The position numbers and the translations under genes were made by a program. Below the pieces are notes generated by a model. That model was not told the DNA's origin. It did no database searches and worked only from the letters and a program-made list of their open reading frames with translations. From the NCBI GenBank assembly GCA_945874695.1, contig CAMCHP010000026.1, positions 1-36,426 of the forward strand: DNA of 36,426 nt, read 5' to 3'. Shown here piece by piece: positions 8,051-16,270 of this stretch (position 1 is its first letter; each line of letters begins with the position of its first letter). This DNA comes from Chryseobacterium gleum. Lineage in GTDB: Bacteria; Bacteroidota; Bacteroidia; Flavobacteriales_D; Sanyastnellaceae.

Positions 8051-8554
8051 ATGAAAAGAACGTTGATCCTTGTCCGTCACGCCAAGTCATCTTGGAATGA
8101 GAGTGGCCTTCCTGATATGAAACGTCCGCTCAACGAGCGCGGAGAGCGCGATGCCCCATTTATGGCAAAACGTATGGCAGAGCGTGGTATTCAGATTGAT
8201 AAAATCGTGTCATCTCCCGCTGTTCGCGCCCACACTACGGCAAAGGCCTATGCATCAGCTTTAGGTTTTTCAGAAGGAGACATCGAAGTTGTTGATGCGG
8301 TTTATGAGGCTTCAGTTGCTAAATTAATGGACGTCATCAACGGATTCAACAACGACTGGAAAGTGGTTCTCATTTTTGGCCACAATCCTGGCTTCAGTTA
8401 CTTGCTCCAATATTTGTGTGGGCAAATGTTGCACATGCCAACCAATGGGGTTGCCACACTTGAAGTTGAAGCCGACAGTTGGGAATACTTTGGCACTGGT
8501 TGTGCAACTTTGGCAGATTACGACTTTCCGAAAAAACACCTCGCTCCCCTTTGA
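8051..8554 (+). CDS. sixA: SixA-like histidine phosphatase
   Basis: This 167-residue cytoplasmic protein belongs to the histidine phosphatase superfamily. The catalytic RHA motif is at 9-11 (LILVRHAKSSW) and the second His at 111 (IFGHNPGFS). SSPAVRAHTTA (54-64) is the typical third motif, and the size fits the short SixA branch, which removes phosphate from phosphohistidine in proteins. The physiological partner is not evident: no histidine kinase or HPt gene is nearby. The downstream permease starts within its stop codon (TTGA, 8551-8554), so the two are co-translated. Confidence 0.85.
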   Translation: MKRTLILVRHAKSSWNESGLPDMKRPLNERGERDAPFMAKRMAERGIQIDKIVSSPAVRAHTTAKAYASALGFSEGDIEVVDAVYEASVAKLMDVINGFNNDWKVVLIFGHNPGFSYLLQYLCGQMLHMPTNGVATLEVEADSWEYFGTGCATLADYDFPKKHLAPL

Positions 8555-9660
8555 GTAAGAATTTCAAATTCGTTTTAGGGGCAATCGGTGCGCTGATCTT
8601 GCTTTATGCCGTTTGGTACTTCCGAACGATTGTGGGCTACGTCGCCATTGCAGCTGTCATTTCTTTCATTGGAGAGCCCGTAGTACGTTTCATTCGCCGT
8701 TTTAAAATTCGCGGTCATGCAGTTCCGTTTTGGGCTGCCTCGTTGTTGACTCTGGGGTTCTTCATGATTCTTGTAGCGGCCATTTTTATGATGTTCGCGC
8801 CACTTATCGCCTCGCAAGCCCAAGCACTTTCGCGCATCGACTACGAACTCATTGGCAAAGTGATCAATGAGGAGTTTTCGGGTTTCTTAGACCTGATTTC
8901 GGCATACAGTCTGAGCGGTGATCACCGCAGCAACGAGGCTTACATTATTGAGCACCTGCAAAAATTGGTAAATATTGGCGACATTGGAACCATCCTTGAT
9001 AATTTTCTCGGCTTCATGAGCAGCCTGATTGCCGGTGTGTTTTCAGTTTTGTTCATCGCATTTTTCTTCTTACGGGATGCCCATTTGGTTGGTAAAATCG
9101 TGATTGCCGCAACGCCCGACCGTCATGTAGAGCGTATGGAAAAAATCATGAACAGCACCCGGCAACTCTTAACACGGTATTTCACGGGCCTTGTTATTCA
9201 AATCACAGCGATTACAATTCTGATTACTATTGGTTTATCGATCGTTGGTGTAGAAAATGCTTTTTTTATTGGTTTCTTGGCCGGGTTGTTAAACCTCATC
9301 CCGTACATTGGCCCTATTTTCGGAGCTAGCATTGGATTGTTCATCGCCTTGAGTACGTCCAACGAACTCATTCTAGGGCAAAATCTGGTGCCGCTTGCTT
9401 GGCATACGGCTATCGTGTTCTTAGTGGTACAGTTGCTGGATAACATTATTTTTCAGCCGCTTATTTTCAGCAACAGCGTGAGTGCCCACCCCCTCGAATT
9501 ATTCATCGTAATCTCACTTGCGGGAACACTCGCAGGCATCAGTGGAATGATATTGGCCATTCCTTTTTATACGCTGTTTCGCATCGTTGCGAAGGAGTTT
9601 TTGTCTGGTTTTAAGATAATTAAGTCACTCACCCGAAGTCTTGAAGAGCCACAACCCTAG
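8551..9660 (+). CDS. AI-2E family transporter (PerM/TqsA-like permease)
   Basis: Starting at TTG 8551 the protein has 369 residues and begins with a short basic stretch and a membrane helix. The pattern is that of the AI-2E transporter family: two N-terminal helices, a soluble domain (about 75-160), FFLRDAH, then the helical core with GFLAGLLNLIPYIGPIFGA and the C-terminal QLLDNIIFQPLIF..SVSAHPL motif. Family members export small solutes or autoinducer-2; others are Na+/H+ antiporters. TTG is preferred because it forms a TTGA overlap with the stop of the SixA-like gene; an ATG at 8479 would need a 76-base overlap and a non-native N-terminus. Confidence 0.85.
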   Translation: MSKNFKFVLGAIGALILLYAVWYFRTIVGYVAIAAVISFIGEPVVRFIRRFKIRGHAVPFWAASLLTLGFFMILVAAIFMMFAPLIASQAQALSRIDYELIGKVINEEFSGFLDLISAYSLSGDHRSNEAYIIEHLQKLVNIGDIGTILDNFLGFMSSLIAGVFSVLFIAFFFLRDAHLVGKIVIAATPDRHVERMEKIMNSTRQLLTRYFTGLVIQITAITILITIGLSIVGVENAFFIGFLAGLLNLIPYIGPIFGASIGLFIALSTSNELILGQNLVPLAWHTAIVFLVVQLLDNIIFQPLIFSNSVSAHPLELFIVISLAGTLAGISGMILAIPFYTLFRIVAKEFLSGFKIIKSLTRSLEEPQP

Positions 9661-9739
9661 CACCTACCTTCGCACTACCCTAAGGATCAAGGTATTCAAT
9701 ATACTTTTCCACAATCGCCCCCCTTCCTTAAGTATTCCA

Positions 9740-9747
9740 TAACTTTG
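9740..9747 (+). promoter_or_regulatory. -7 promoter box TAACTTTG for pyrG
   Basis: Full TAnnTTTG match 25 bases before the pyrG ATG. It separates pyrG transcription from the permease gene upstream. Confidence 0.55.
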
Positions 9748-9772
9748 ACTCCCGTATTCGCACTACGGGAAC

Positions 9773-11434
9773 ATGAATCAATCAACAAAATACGTCTTCG
9801 TCACTGGCGGAGTCACCTCCAGCCTAGGTAAAGGAATTATCGCCGCATCACTTGCAAAATTGATGCAGTCGCGCGGGTACCGAGTCACCATACAAAAACT
9901 CGATCCTTACATTAACATCGATCCTGGAACACTCAATCCTTACGAGCACGGTGAGTGCTTTGTAACCGACGACGGCGCTGAAACCGATCTTGACCTCGGC
10001 CATTATGAGCGTTTCCTGAACGTTCCTACTTCTCAAGCGAACAATGTTACCACAGGGCGCATATACCAATCGGTAATCAACAAAGAACGAAAGGGCGAGT
10101 ACCTCGGAAAAACGGTGCAAATTATTCCTCACATCACCGACGAAATCAAGCGTTGCATTCAAATCTTAGGAACGAAAAACGACTTTGATGTGGTGATCAC
10201 CGAAATCGGTGGAACGGTAGGCGACATTGAATCGCTTCCCTACATTGAGGCCGTGCGCCAGATGAAGTGGGAACGACCAAACGACGTGATCGTTGTGCAC
10301 CTGACCCTCATCCCCTACCTCGCTGCTGCTGGCGAATTAAAAACTAAACCCACGCAACACTCCGTGAAGCAATTGCTCGAGTTTGGGGTGCAACCAGATG
10401 TGCTGGTGTGCCGCACGGAGCATGAATTGAACGCTGCAATTCGCACAAAAGTGGCTCGCTTCTGCAACGTGAAATTGAATGCGGTCATCCAAAGCATCGA
10501 TGCTGACACCATTTATGACGTGCCATTGCTGATGCTCGAAGAGAAGTTCGATGAAGTCGTGCTTGAGAAGCTCGGTATGAAAATCCGTAAAAAACCCGAT
10601 CTAAAAAACTGGATGCAGTTTATCGACCGCTTTAAGCACCCAAAACACAAAGTGCGAATTGCTTTGGTCGGCAAATATGTCGAACTGAAAGATGCCTACA
10701 AATCAATCGCTGAAGCATTCAACCATGCTGGCGCAGCGAAAGAGGTTAAAGTAGAAATCGACTGGGTACACAGTGAGAATATTAACGACCGCAATGTGGC
10801 AGAGATCTTAAAAGACATTGATGGCTTGCTCGTCGCGCCAGGCTTCGGCTCACGCGGAATCGATGGCAAAATCGAAGCCATTCGCTACGCACGCGAAAAT
10901 AAAATCCCATTCTTCGGCATTTGTTTGGGTATGCAGGTTGCGGTTATTGAGTTTGCCCGCAATGTGCTCGGATTAAAAGACGCACATTCGACCGAAATCA
11001 AAGAATATACACCACACCCGGTGATTAGCCTCATGGCCGAACAAAAGTCGATCACCCACCTTGGGGGTACAATGCGTTTGGGCGCATACCCCTGCAAGCT
11101 CAAAGAAAACACCAAATCTATCGACGCTTACGGTGAGGTCGACATTGAAGAACGTCACCGCCACCGATTTGAGTTCAACAACGATTACCTCGAACAATTC
11201 ACCAAAGCGGGTATGATTCCGGCGGGTATTAATCCAGATAGCGGATTGGTCGAAATCGTCGAAATCACTGACCACCCATGGTTCGTTGGCGCGCAGTTTC
11301 ACCCTGAATACAAAAGCACCGTTGCGCGCCCGCACCCCTTGTTTCAAGGCTTTGTGAAGGCTGCAAGGAAATATGCGATGAGTAAAAACCGCGCGGCCCT
11401 TGCACCTCAAGTTGAGAAGTTAGCTGCGGAGTAA
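9773..11434 (+). CDS. pyrG: CTP synthase
   Basis: The 553-residue enzyme converts UTP, ATP and glutamine to CTP in the cytoplasm. The synthetase domain starts with [17 protein letters not shown] (ATP loop, 12-22) and has [10 protein letters not shown] (44-53) and [12 protein letters not shown] (143-154). The class I glutamine amidotransferase domain has the nucleophile Cys384 in FFGICLGMQ, and His510 and Glu512 in FHPEYKS. The length is normal for the family. The last 15 bases overlap the convergent transglutaminase-like gene. Confidence 0.97.
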   Translation: MNQSTKYVFVTGGVTSSLGKGIIAASLAKLMQSRGYRVTIQKLDPYINIDPGTLNPYEHGECFVTDDGAETDLDLGHYERFLNVPTSQANNVTTGRIYQSVINKERKGEYLGKTVQIIPHITDEIKRCIQILGTKNDFDVVITEIGGTVGDIESLPYIEAVRQMKWERPNDVIVVHLTLIPYLAAAGELKTKPTQHSVKQLLEFGVQPDVLVCRTEHELNAAIRTKVARFCNVKLNAVIQSIDADTIYDVPLLMLEEKFDEVVLEKLGMKIRKKPDLKNWMQFIDRFKHPKHKVRIALVGKYVELKDAYKSIAEAFNHAGAAKEVKVEIDWVHSENINDRNVAEILKDIDGLLVAPGFGSRGIDGKIEAIRYARENKIPFFGICLGMQVAVIEFARNVLGLKDAHSTEIKEYTPHPVISLMAEQKSITHLGGTMRLGAYPCKLKENTKSIDAYGEVDIEERHRHRFEFNNDYLEQFTKAGMIPAGINPDSGLVEIVEITDHPWFVGAQFHPEYKSTVARPHPLFQGFVKAARKYAMSKNRAALAPQVEKLAAE

Positions 11435-12073
11435 TTCAGACATAAAGCGTCCCGTTGCATCAAACAAATGCGGGTATTCTTCGAACATGTGACGGCGCAA
11501 TTCGTCAAGTGGCACAGCTGCGTACGTGCCATGGTAGTTCAGGTATTCCATGTAACCGCCGCCAGCTCCGTCGAATTCTTGAAACACGCTATCGTCAACA
11601 CCGTTGAAATCGAGCGGAGCAACATCCAGCTTCTCGCACAATGATTGATTGAATGCAGGCGTGCATTTAACCCATTTGTCTGCCATGTATACCTCAACAA
11701 ATCCGTGCGGATTTAACACAGTTGACCGCAGCACCTCTTCCAAACGTGCGGTGCCCATGTGGTTTTGAACGCGCGCCAAGCCCAATCGTGCTGGAATTTG
11801 GGCGGCCCTGCAAACAGCGATATACAAAATCGCCTTGTCTACACAGTGTCCGCGTTTGCGATCTAAAACCCGTGAAGCAGCCAATTCTGCAGCATCAAAA
11901 CGAATGTTGAACGGATCATACCAAATGGCGTCTCTCACCGCATAGTATAACGATACGGCCACTTCTTGCGCGGTGGTTCCTTGGGCGTGTTCTTCTTTGA
12001 ACTGCCTAACGGCAGGATGCGTGAAATTGAACACTTCATCTACTTTCAAGTACTTCGTCCAATCTTCCTGCAT
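11420..12073 (-). CDS. Transglutaminase-like cysteine protease-fold protein
   Basis: This 217-residue protein without a signal peptide has a bacterial transglutaminase-like domain: [18 protein letters not shown] with Cys77, [10 protein letters not shown] with His123, and [10 protein letters not shown], where the family's usual Asp-Pro is Thr138-Pro139. From memory, TPAFN-type endings occur in a subfamily of such proteins, so activity is not excluded. The substrate is unknown. The 3' end overlaps pyrG by 15 bases. A GATGG palindrome (12002-12020, antisense) encodes HPAVRQ near the N-terminus. The next gene on this strand (12109-13353) lies upstream with a 35-base gap, so co-transcription with the glycosyltransferase unit is possible. 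Confidence 0.78.
   Translation of the reverse strand: MQEDWTKYLKVDEVFNFTHPAVRQFKEEHAQGTTAQEVAVSLYYAVRDAIWYDPFNIRFDAAELAASRVLDRKRGHCVDKAILYIAVCRAAQIPARLGLARVQNHMGTARLEEVLRSTVLNPHGFVEVYMADKWVKCTPAFNQSLCEKLDVAPLDFNGVDDSVFQEFDGAGGGYMEYLNYHGTYAAVPLDELRRHMFEEYPHLFDATGRFMSELLRS
12002..12020 (+). repeat. REP-like GATGG palindrome, copy D
   Basis: CTGCC-TAAC-GGCAG-GATGC with perfect arms and the last tail base changed. It lies antisense in the transglutaminase-like gene. Confidence 0.65.
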
Positions 12074-12108
12074 AACTTCAAGTTCACACTAACAACAGCA
12101 TGGTCAAA

Positions 12109-13353
12109 TTATTGTTGCCGCGGTGGCCGGTTGGATGGGGAACTCTTGATGAAGAAAGCGTAGAAAAAAGCGAAAAACACGACCCCAGATTGCACCTCAA
12201 AAAACGACTCAAAGAGCATATTCAAGAGCAAAAGCATTAAAAATGCACCAAAAATGAAGTCGCGGCGGTGAAGGGCAATGCGAAAACCTGCGGCGAAAAT
12301 GAGCACCAGAACGAGTAGCCCGATCCAACCAAAAGCAACCGCTGCTTGCAAAAACTGATTGTGCGGATTTAAAGCTTTGCTATAGGCATACTGCTCACCA
12401 TCGCGCTTATAACGCAAGAGCAATTCGTCGGTAACGTCACCCGTCCCCACCCCAAAAGGATGGTCCCTCAAAATCTCTAAAGATGTCTTCCACGCTACGA
12501 TTCGTCCGCCGGAGCTACTTTTCGCTTGAACCGCCTCCCCCGCTTCTTGCTCGACCATGTCACCGGTGGCTTGAACAACTTCGCCCCAGCGGTTCTCAGT
12601 TGCTGGAGATACATACACCGTTGCGAATAACAAGGCCATCCCTGAAATGAAATAGAGCACGCCAGCACGCCAGCGTTTCCGATGCACTTGGAGAATTGCA
12701 ACCAAAAAAAGTGCGAGGATCACGCATAAAAACCCGGCCTTCGATTCAAGCAAAGCAGCGTGTACAATTAAGAGCGCAGCGGTAGTATGGTGAATCCATG
12801 GATTCCCGAGTGCGAACATTTTCTTCACATACATCCAACCCAAAACAACCAAGGCGAAGGCCTCGTACGTTGCCAAATAGGTTGGGTGAAAAAACCAAGC
12901 CAAGCGGTCGTAGTAGAACTCGCCAATGTCACCGCTCTCCGCATAGGCAATGCCCGCATGCACCAAACTCGCCCCCACAAAAGCTAAGCACCCCCACACC
13001 AAAGCTAAAAGTACATTCAAACGTTGGCGCATGTCAACAGCAGGTAAAAACATCCACACCACAGGGAAGAGCAAGAATGAGAGTTTAACTTCCAAAGCGA
13101 ACTTGGCTGCATCCAAATTGTCGCTCACACCATACCAAATCAAGTTGCACGCATAATATGCGGCGAGTATGGTCAGGGAGCCCCAACCCATCCGCGCGTT
13201 AGCGCGCGAAAAAAGAAAAAAAGAAGTAAGCACCCACAGCGCTATCAACGGAGGCATGAAGCGTTTGGTCAGCGGAAACAACAAAGCAATTAGCACGGTC
13301 AATGCAGCATGTACTGCTTGCACTTTGGCGTATGTTGATCGCGACTGACTCAA
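12109..13353 (-). CDS. O-antigen ligase/polymerase family protein (Wzy_C)
   Basis: This 414-residue polytopic membrane protein has about ten hydrophobic helices and a large periplasmic loop (about 255-330). The segment SSSGGRIVAWKTSLEIL, DHPFGVGTGD and the later NPHNQFLQAAVAFGWIGLL is the signature of the Wzy_C family, which polymerises or ligates polysaccharide repeat units. It begins with TTG in a TTGA overlap with the stop of the glycosyltransferase gene upstream (13350-13353); the next in-frame Met is residue 33, inside a membrane helix, so TTG is preferred. A GATGG palindrome (13188-13206) lies in codons for RANARMGW. Confidence 0.82.
   Translation of the reverse strand: MSQSRSTYAKVQAVHAALTVLIALLFPLTKRFMPPLIALWVLTSFFLFSRANARMGWGSLTILAAYYACNLIWYGVSDNLDAAKFALEVKLSFLLFPVVWMFLPAVDMRQRLNVLLALVWGCLAFVGASLVHAGIAYAESGDIGEFYYDRLAWFFHPTYLATYEAFALVVLGWMYVKKMFALGNPWIHHTTAALLIVHAALLESKAGFLCVILALFLVAILQVHRKRWRAGVLYFISGMALLFATVYVSPATENRWGEVVQATGDMVEQEAGEAVQAKSSSGGRIVAWKTSLEILRDHPFGVGTGDVTDELLLRYKRDGEQYAYSKALNPHNQFLQAAVAFGWIGLLVLVLIFAAGFRIALHRRDFIFGAFLMLLLLNMLFESFFEVQSGVVFFAFFYAFFIKSSPSNRPPRQQ
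13188..13206 (-). repeat. REP-like GATGG palindrome, copy E
   Basis: The minus strand reads CGCGC-TAAC-GCGCG-GATGG with perfect arms, in sense orientation in the O-antigen ligase gene. Confidence 0.7.
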
Positions 13354-14363
13354 CGGGTTAAGTTATAAACCGATGACTTCGGCTGGCGTTTGAAAAGCAG
13401 AAAGTGCACAATTCCTTGGGCGTATCCGAGGCCGTAAGCTACGTGTAAAATCAGAAACGCCAACATCATTGATGGCAATTGACGCGATGGCGTAGCCTCG
13501 AGTAAAGCGGCAAAAAAGGCCGCGATAAACCACAGAAGCAGCGTCATCGAAAACAAAGGAAAGGCCGCAGGAACAATAATCGCGAGCAAAGCCGATATGC
13601 ACAACCATAGCACAAAAGCAAACGGAACCAACTGCCTCCAACTGGTTACGGTATTGTGCAATTTATTCACGTAGACCTTCCAATAGCCGTATTGAAAATA
13701 CTGCTTGAATAGCTTCGAAAAATTACCCCGAACGTAGTACTTTGATTGAATATCAGGATCAAAATAGATCTTGTAACCCGCCTTGGTCAGTCTGAAATTG
13801 AGTTCATCATCTTGGTTTCGCACCAATTCTTCGTTGAACATCCCGATCACCTCAAAAATAGACCGGCGATAGGCTCCAAACGCCACTGTGTCGACATAAC
13901 CTGCCTTACCACCTGTGCGAAAACGAGCATTGCCAACGCCGAAAGGTGACTTCATTGCCCGACTGATCACCGCTGCAACATCGTTCTCATGCACATTCTC
14001 GATGATTCCCCCCGCACATGCAGCATCAGGATGGGCATTAAGCGCAGCGATGTTCTTGCTCACAAAATCAGCCGCCAACTCCGCATGCGCACCAAGAATG
14101 ATCACCACTTCGCCTTGTGCTGCGGCAATGCCTCGATTCAATGCGCGAGGTGTAAATCGCTCAGGGTTATCGATCCAACGAAACCAAGCATATTGCTTTG
14201 CCGCTTCGTCGAGCACAGTTCGCGTGCCGTCGTCGCTTGCACCGTCAGCTACAATGAGTTCTAGGCGATCGAGCGGCCAATCTTGATTTGCAACCGAACG
14301 AATGCACCGATCAATGTAACCTACCTCATTTCGGCATGGCACGACTATACTCACCATTTTCAT
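13350..14363 (-). CDS. Glycosyltransferase family 2, membrane-anchored
   Basis: The GT-A domain starts at once: MKMVSIVVPCRNEVGYIDRC, then VADGASDDGT (nucleotide-binding Asp residues), NRGIAAAQGEV, and GGKAGYVDTVAFGAYRRSIF and NQDDELNFRL further on as acceptor and base motifs. Two or three C-terminal hydrophobic helices (about 245-320) anchor it to the inner membrane. It probably adds a sugar to an extracellular polysaccharide; donor and acceptor are unknown. Start choices are GTG 14369, ATG 14363 and ATG 14357; ATG 14363 is used. It is coupled to the O-antigen ligase-like gene by a TTGA overlap. Confidence 0.87.
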   Translation of the reverse strand: MKMVSIVVPCRNEVGYIDRCIRSVANQDWPLDRLELIVADGASDDGTRTVLDEAAKQYAWFRWIDNPERFTPRALNRGIAAAQGEVVIILGAHAELAADFVSKNIAALNAHPDAACAGGIIENVHENDVAAVISRAMKSPFGVGNARFRTGGKAGYVDTVAFGAYRRSIFEVIGMFNEELVRNQDDELNFRLTKAGYKIYFDPDIQSKYYVRGNFSKLFKQYFQYGYWKVYVNKLHNTVTSWRQLVPFAFVLWLCISALLAIIVPAAFPLFSMTLLLWFIAAFFAALLEATPSRQLPSMMLAFLILHVAYGLGYAQGIVHFLLFKRQPKSSVYNLTR

Positions 14364-14373
14364 TTGCACAGAT

Positions 14374-14381
14374 CAAAGGTA
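14374..14381 (-). promoter_or_regulatory. -7 promoter box TACCTTTG for the glycosyltransferase-ligase unit
   Basis: The minus strand reads TACCTTTG, ten bases before ATG 14363 and four before GTG 14369. It favours one of the two later ATG starts unless the mRNA is leaderless. Confidence 0.5.
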
Positions 14382-14507
14382 CTGAGAACGATTGGCAGTG
14401 CATAACAAGATGTCAGATTTGCCTTTCACACACATCAGACATCGACTGACAAGCAAGGCGCTGCTAAGGGAGTAAACCGTAGCATAACCCAACCTAATCT
14501 TTAAACC

Positions 14508-16136
14508 ATGTATAAATTATTTATGAGCAGTATGGCATTCTTTGCCATCTGCACAGTTTCCGCCCAACAGTACCAGTACGTTTACAGTACCCCACAGATT
14601 GACCTTTTCCAAGATGCCATTCGCACCGGTGATCAGGGATATTTACTCGCCGGATCAACTTCAGGCGGCACACAAGGGGGCACCAACGGTTTCTTGGTCA
14701 AAACCGATGCATTTGGCGAACGTATTTGGTCAGCCAGTATTGGAGGTTCAGCCACCGATGGCCTCTCCGTATTGAAGCAGCTTCAACCAGACGTTTACCT
14801 TGCCGCTGGTACCACTGGATCATCTTCGCAAACGGGAATTACAGACCTCGCACTAACCGCATTCAATGGTGCAGGCGAAGTACTTTGGGGTCAGGCACTC
14901 ACAGCACCTGGCGACGATGTCTTACGCGATGTTGTGGTATGTGAAAACGGAGATTTAGCTGTTCTTGCCATGACGCGCTCTTTTAGTTCGAGCTATGACG
15001 TCGCTGTAACCCGCCTGAGCGGAGCAGGTGATTTCATCTGGACTAAAGTTTTCGGCACAACGATGTATGAAGCACCATTGCGCATGGTTGAAAGCGCCGA
15101 TGGCAGTTTCTACATCTGGGGCCATCAAGACGGTGAGAACACCCAAAATTATGATGGTTTATTGTTCAAGATTGATGCTAGCGGTAACCTTGTCTGGTCA
15201 AAACGCTACCAACTTGCCGTGAATGAGCTTGCATGGGATATGCTCCTACTGCCCAATGGCGACATCTTGGTGTCGGGTGATACCAACAGCGAAGGAGCTG
15301 GAATGAACGACATCTATGTGATGCATTTGACCTCAGACGGTGATATTGTATGGGCAAACACCTACGGTGGATTCAGCAATGAGCACGGCATTCGTTTAGA
15401 ACACATGCAAAACGACACCTATGCGGTGGTTGGTGCAACTTCATCGTTCGGAGCAGGCGGACTCGATTTTCTGGCCCTCTTGATCAGCGCTGAAAGTGGC
15501 AGTTTGAAGTATGGCACTGCCTTTGGGGGCGTAAACCGCGAAATTGCACACGGTGTTGTGCGCGCTGCAGACAACGGCTTGTTGCTTGTGGGAGAAAGCC
15601 GCACATTTGGTGATGGACTCGTAAATGCCTTTGCGGTAAGAGTGAATCAAGACGGCAGCTGTGCGTGCAACAATGCGTTCTCAGGCGACTTTGAAACGAT
15701 CGCGCAAGAATTTGTAATTGAAGATGCGCAAATGCTCGCCGTTGTTGGAGAATACGCTGTTGAAAATACCGATTTCTTGACTGTCGAGTTTCAAATTGGC
15801 AATGCAGAACTCCTCTGTACCGACCAACCCGATACCGCTGAAATTACCGCTCCAGCAATCGAAACGAACGATGTTGGCAAGCAAAATTATGAGCGTATGA
15901 CTCTCCATCCGAATCCATCAACAGGTCCGGTGACCGCAGCATTGCGTGTTGAAAGTGCAAATGAGCTCTTGGTTCAAGTGTACAACCTCGAAGGTAAACT
16001 GGTATTTGAGCTGGCCACTGAGAGCAACCAAGAAAGCACGAACATCCAACTCCCGCAATTACCGAAAGGCATTTACCTTGTTCGTTTGCATGCCGATGAG
16101 CGTGTTGAAACGAAACGTTTGATCATCAATGGCTAA
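14508..16136 (+). CDS. Secreted beta-propeller-like protein with T9SS sorting domain
   Basis: This 542-residue protein has a signal peptide (about 1-20, ending CTVSAQ). At least six degenerate repeats of about 50-60 residues each carry a G-x-x-x-W-x-x-x-(F/Y)-G-G-x-x-x-(D/E) core, for example GERIWSASIGGSATDG, GDFIWTKVFGTTMYEA and GDIVWANTYGGFSNEH. They alternate with strands such as YLLAGST and ILVSGDT. This fits a six- or seven-bladed propeller of the SBBP/delta-60 type. The C-terminus (MTLHPNPSTGPV to KRLIING, about 464-542) is a type A T9SS sorting domain. It is an exported surface or secreted protein of unknown partner. A strong terminator follows. Confidence 0.8.
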   Translation: MYKLFMSSMAFFAICTVSAQQYQYVYSTPQIDLFQDAIRTGDQGYLLAGSTSGGTQGGTNGFLVKTDAFGERIWSASIGGSATDGLSVLKQLQPDVYLAAGTTGSSSQTGITDLALTAFNGAGEVLWGQALTAPGDDVLRDVVVCENGDLAVLAMTRSFSSSYDVAVTRLSGAGDFIWTKVFGTTMYEAPLRMVESADGSFYIWGHQDGENTQNYDGLLFKIDASGNLVWSKRYQLAVNELAWDMLLLPNGDILVSGDTNSEGAGMNDIYVMHLTSDGDIVWANTYGGFSNEHGIRLEHMQNDTYAVVGATSSFGAGGLDFLALLISAESGSLKYGTAFGGVNREIAHGVVRAADNGLLLVGESRTFGDGLVNAFAVRVNQDGSCACNNAFSGDFETIAQEFVIEDAQMLAVVGEYAVENTDFLTVEFQIGNAELLCTDQPDTAEITAPAIETNDVGKQNYERMTLHPNPSTGPVTAALRVESANELLVQVYNLEGKLVFELATESNQESTNIQLPQLPKGIYLVRLHADERVETKRLIING

Positions 16137-16170
16137 CCGAAAGCCATTGCCTTCTACCACCAAGTAGCTA

Positions 16171-16208
16171 CATCAAAAAGGCCCCGCAAGTTCGGGGCCT
16201 TTTTGATG
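16171..16208 (+). terminator. Rho-independent terminator of the 14508 gene
   Basis: A perfect 16-bp stem (16171-16186 with 16193-16208, GGCCCCG core) with loop CAAGTT; a run of T lies in the 3' arm (CCTTTTTGATG). It is 34 bases after the stop codon. Confidence 0.9.
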
Positions 16209-16241
16209 AAAAAAAAACGACCCCGATTGCTCGGGGTCGTT
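16208..16241 (-). terminator. Rho-independent terminator of the fasciclin gene
   Basis: An 11-bp stem (16216-16226 with 16231-16241, ACGACCCCGA arm) around TTGC. Read on the minus strand it is followed by a long T tract (the A run at 16209-16217). It lies 30 bases after the minus-strand stop and adjoins the plus-strand terminator. Confidence 0.88.
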
Positions 16242-16270
16242 CTTCTCATTCACAAGAGATTTTATTCAAA

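Noticed and set aside
8479-8550. ATG start of the AI-2E family gene within the SixA-like gene
   Set aside because: It needs a long overlap and encodes the other frame of sixA; TTG 8551 gives a TTGA junction and a natural N-terminus.
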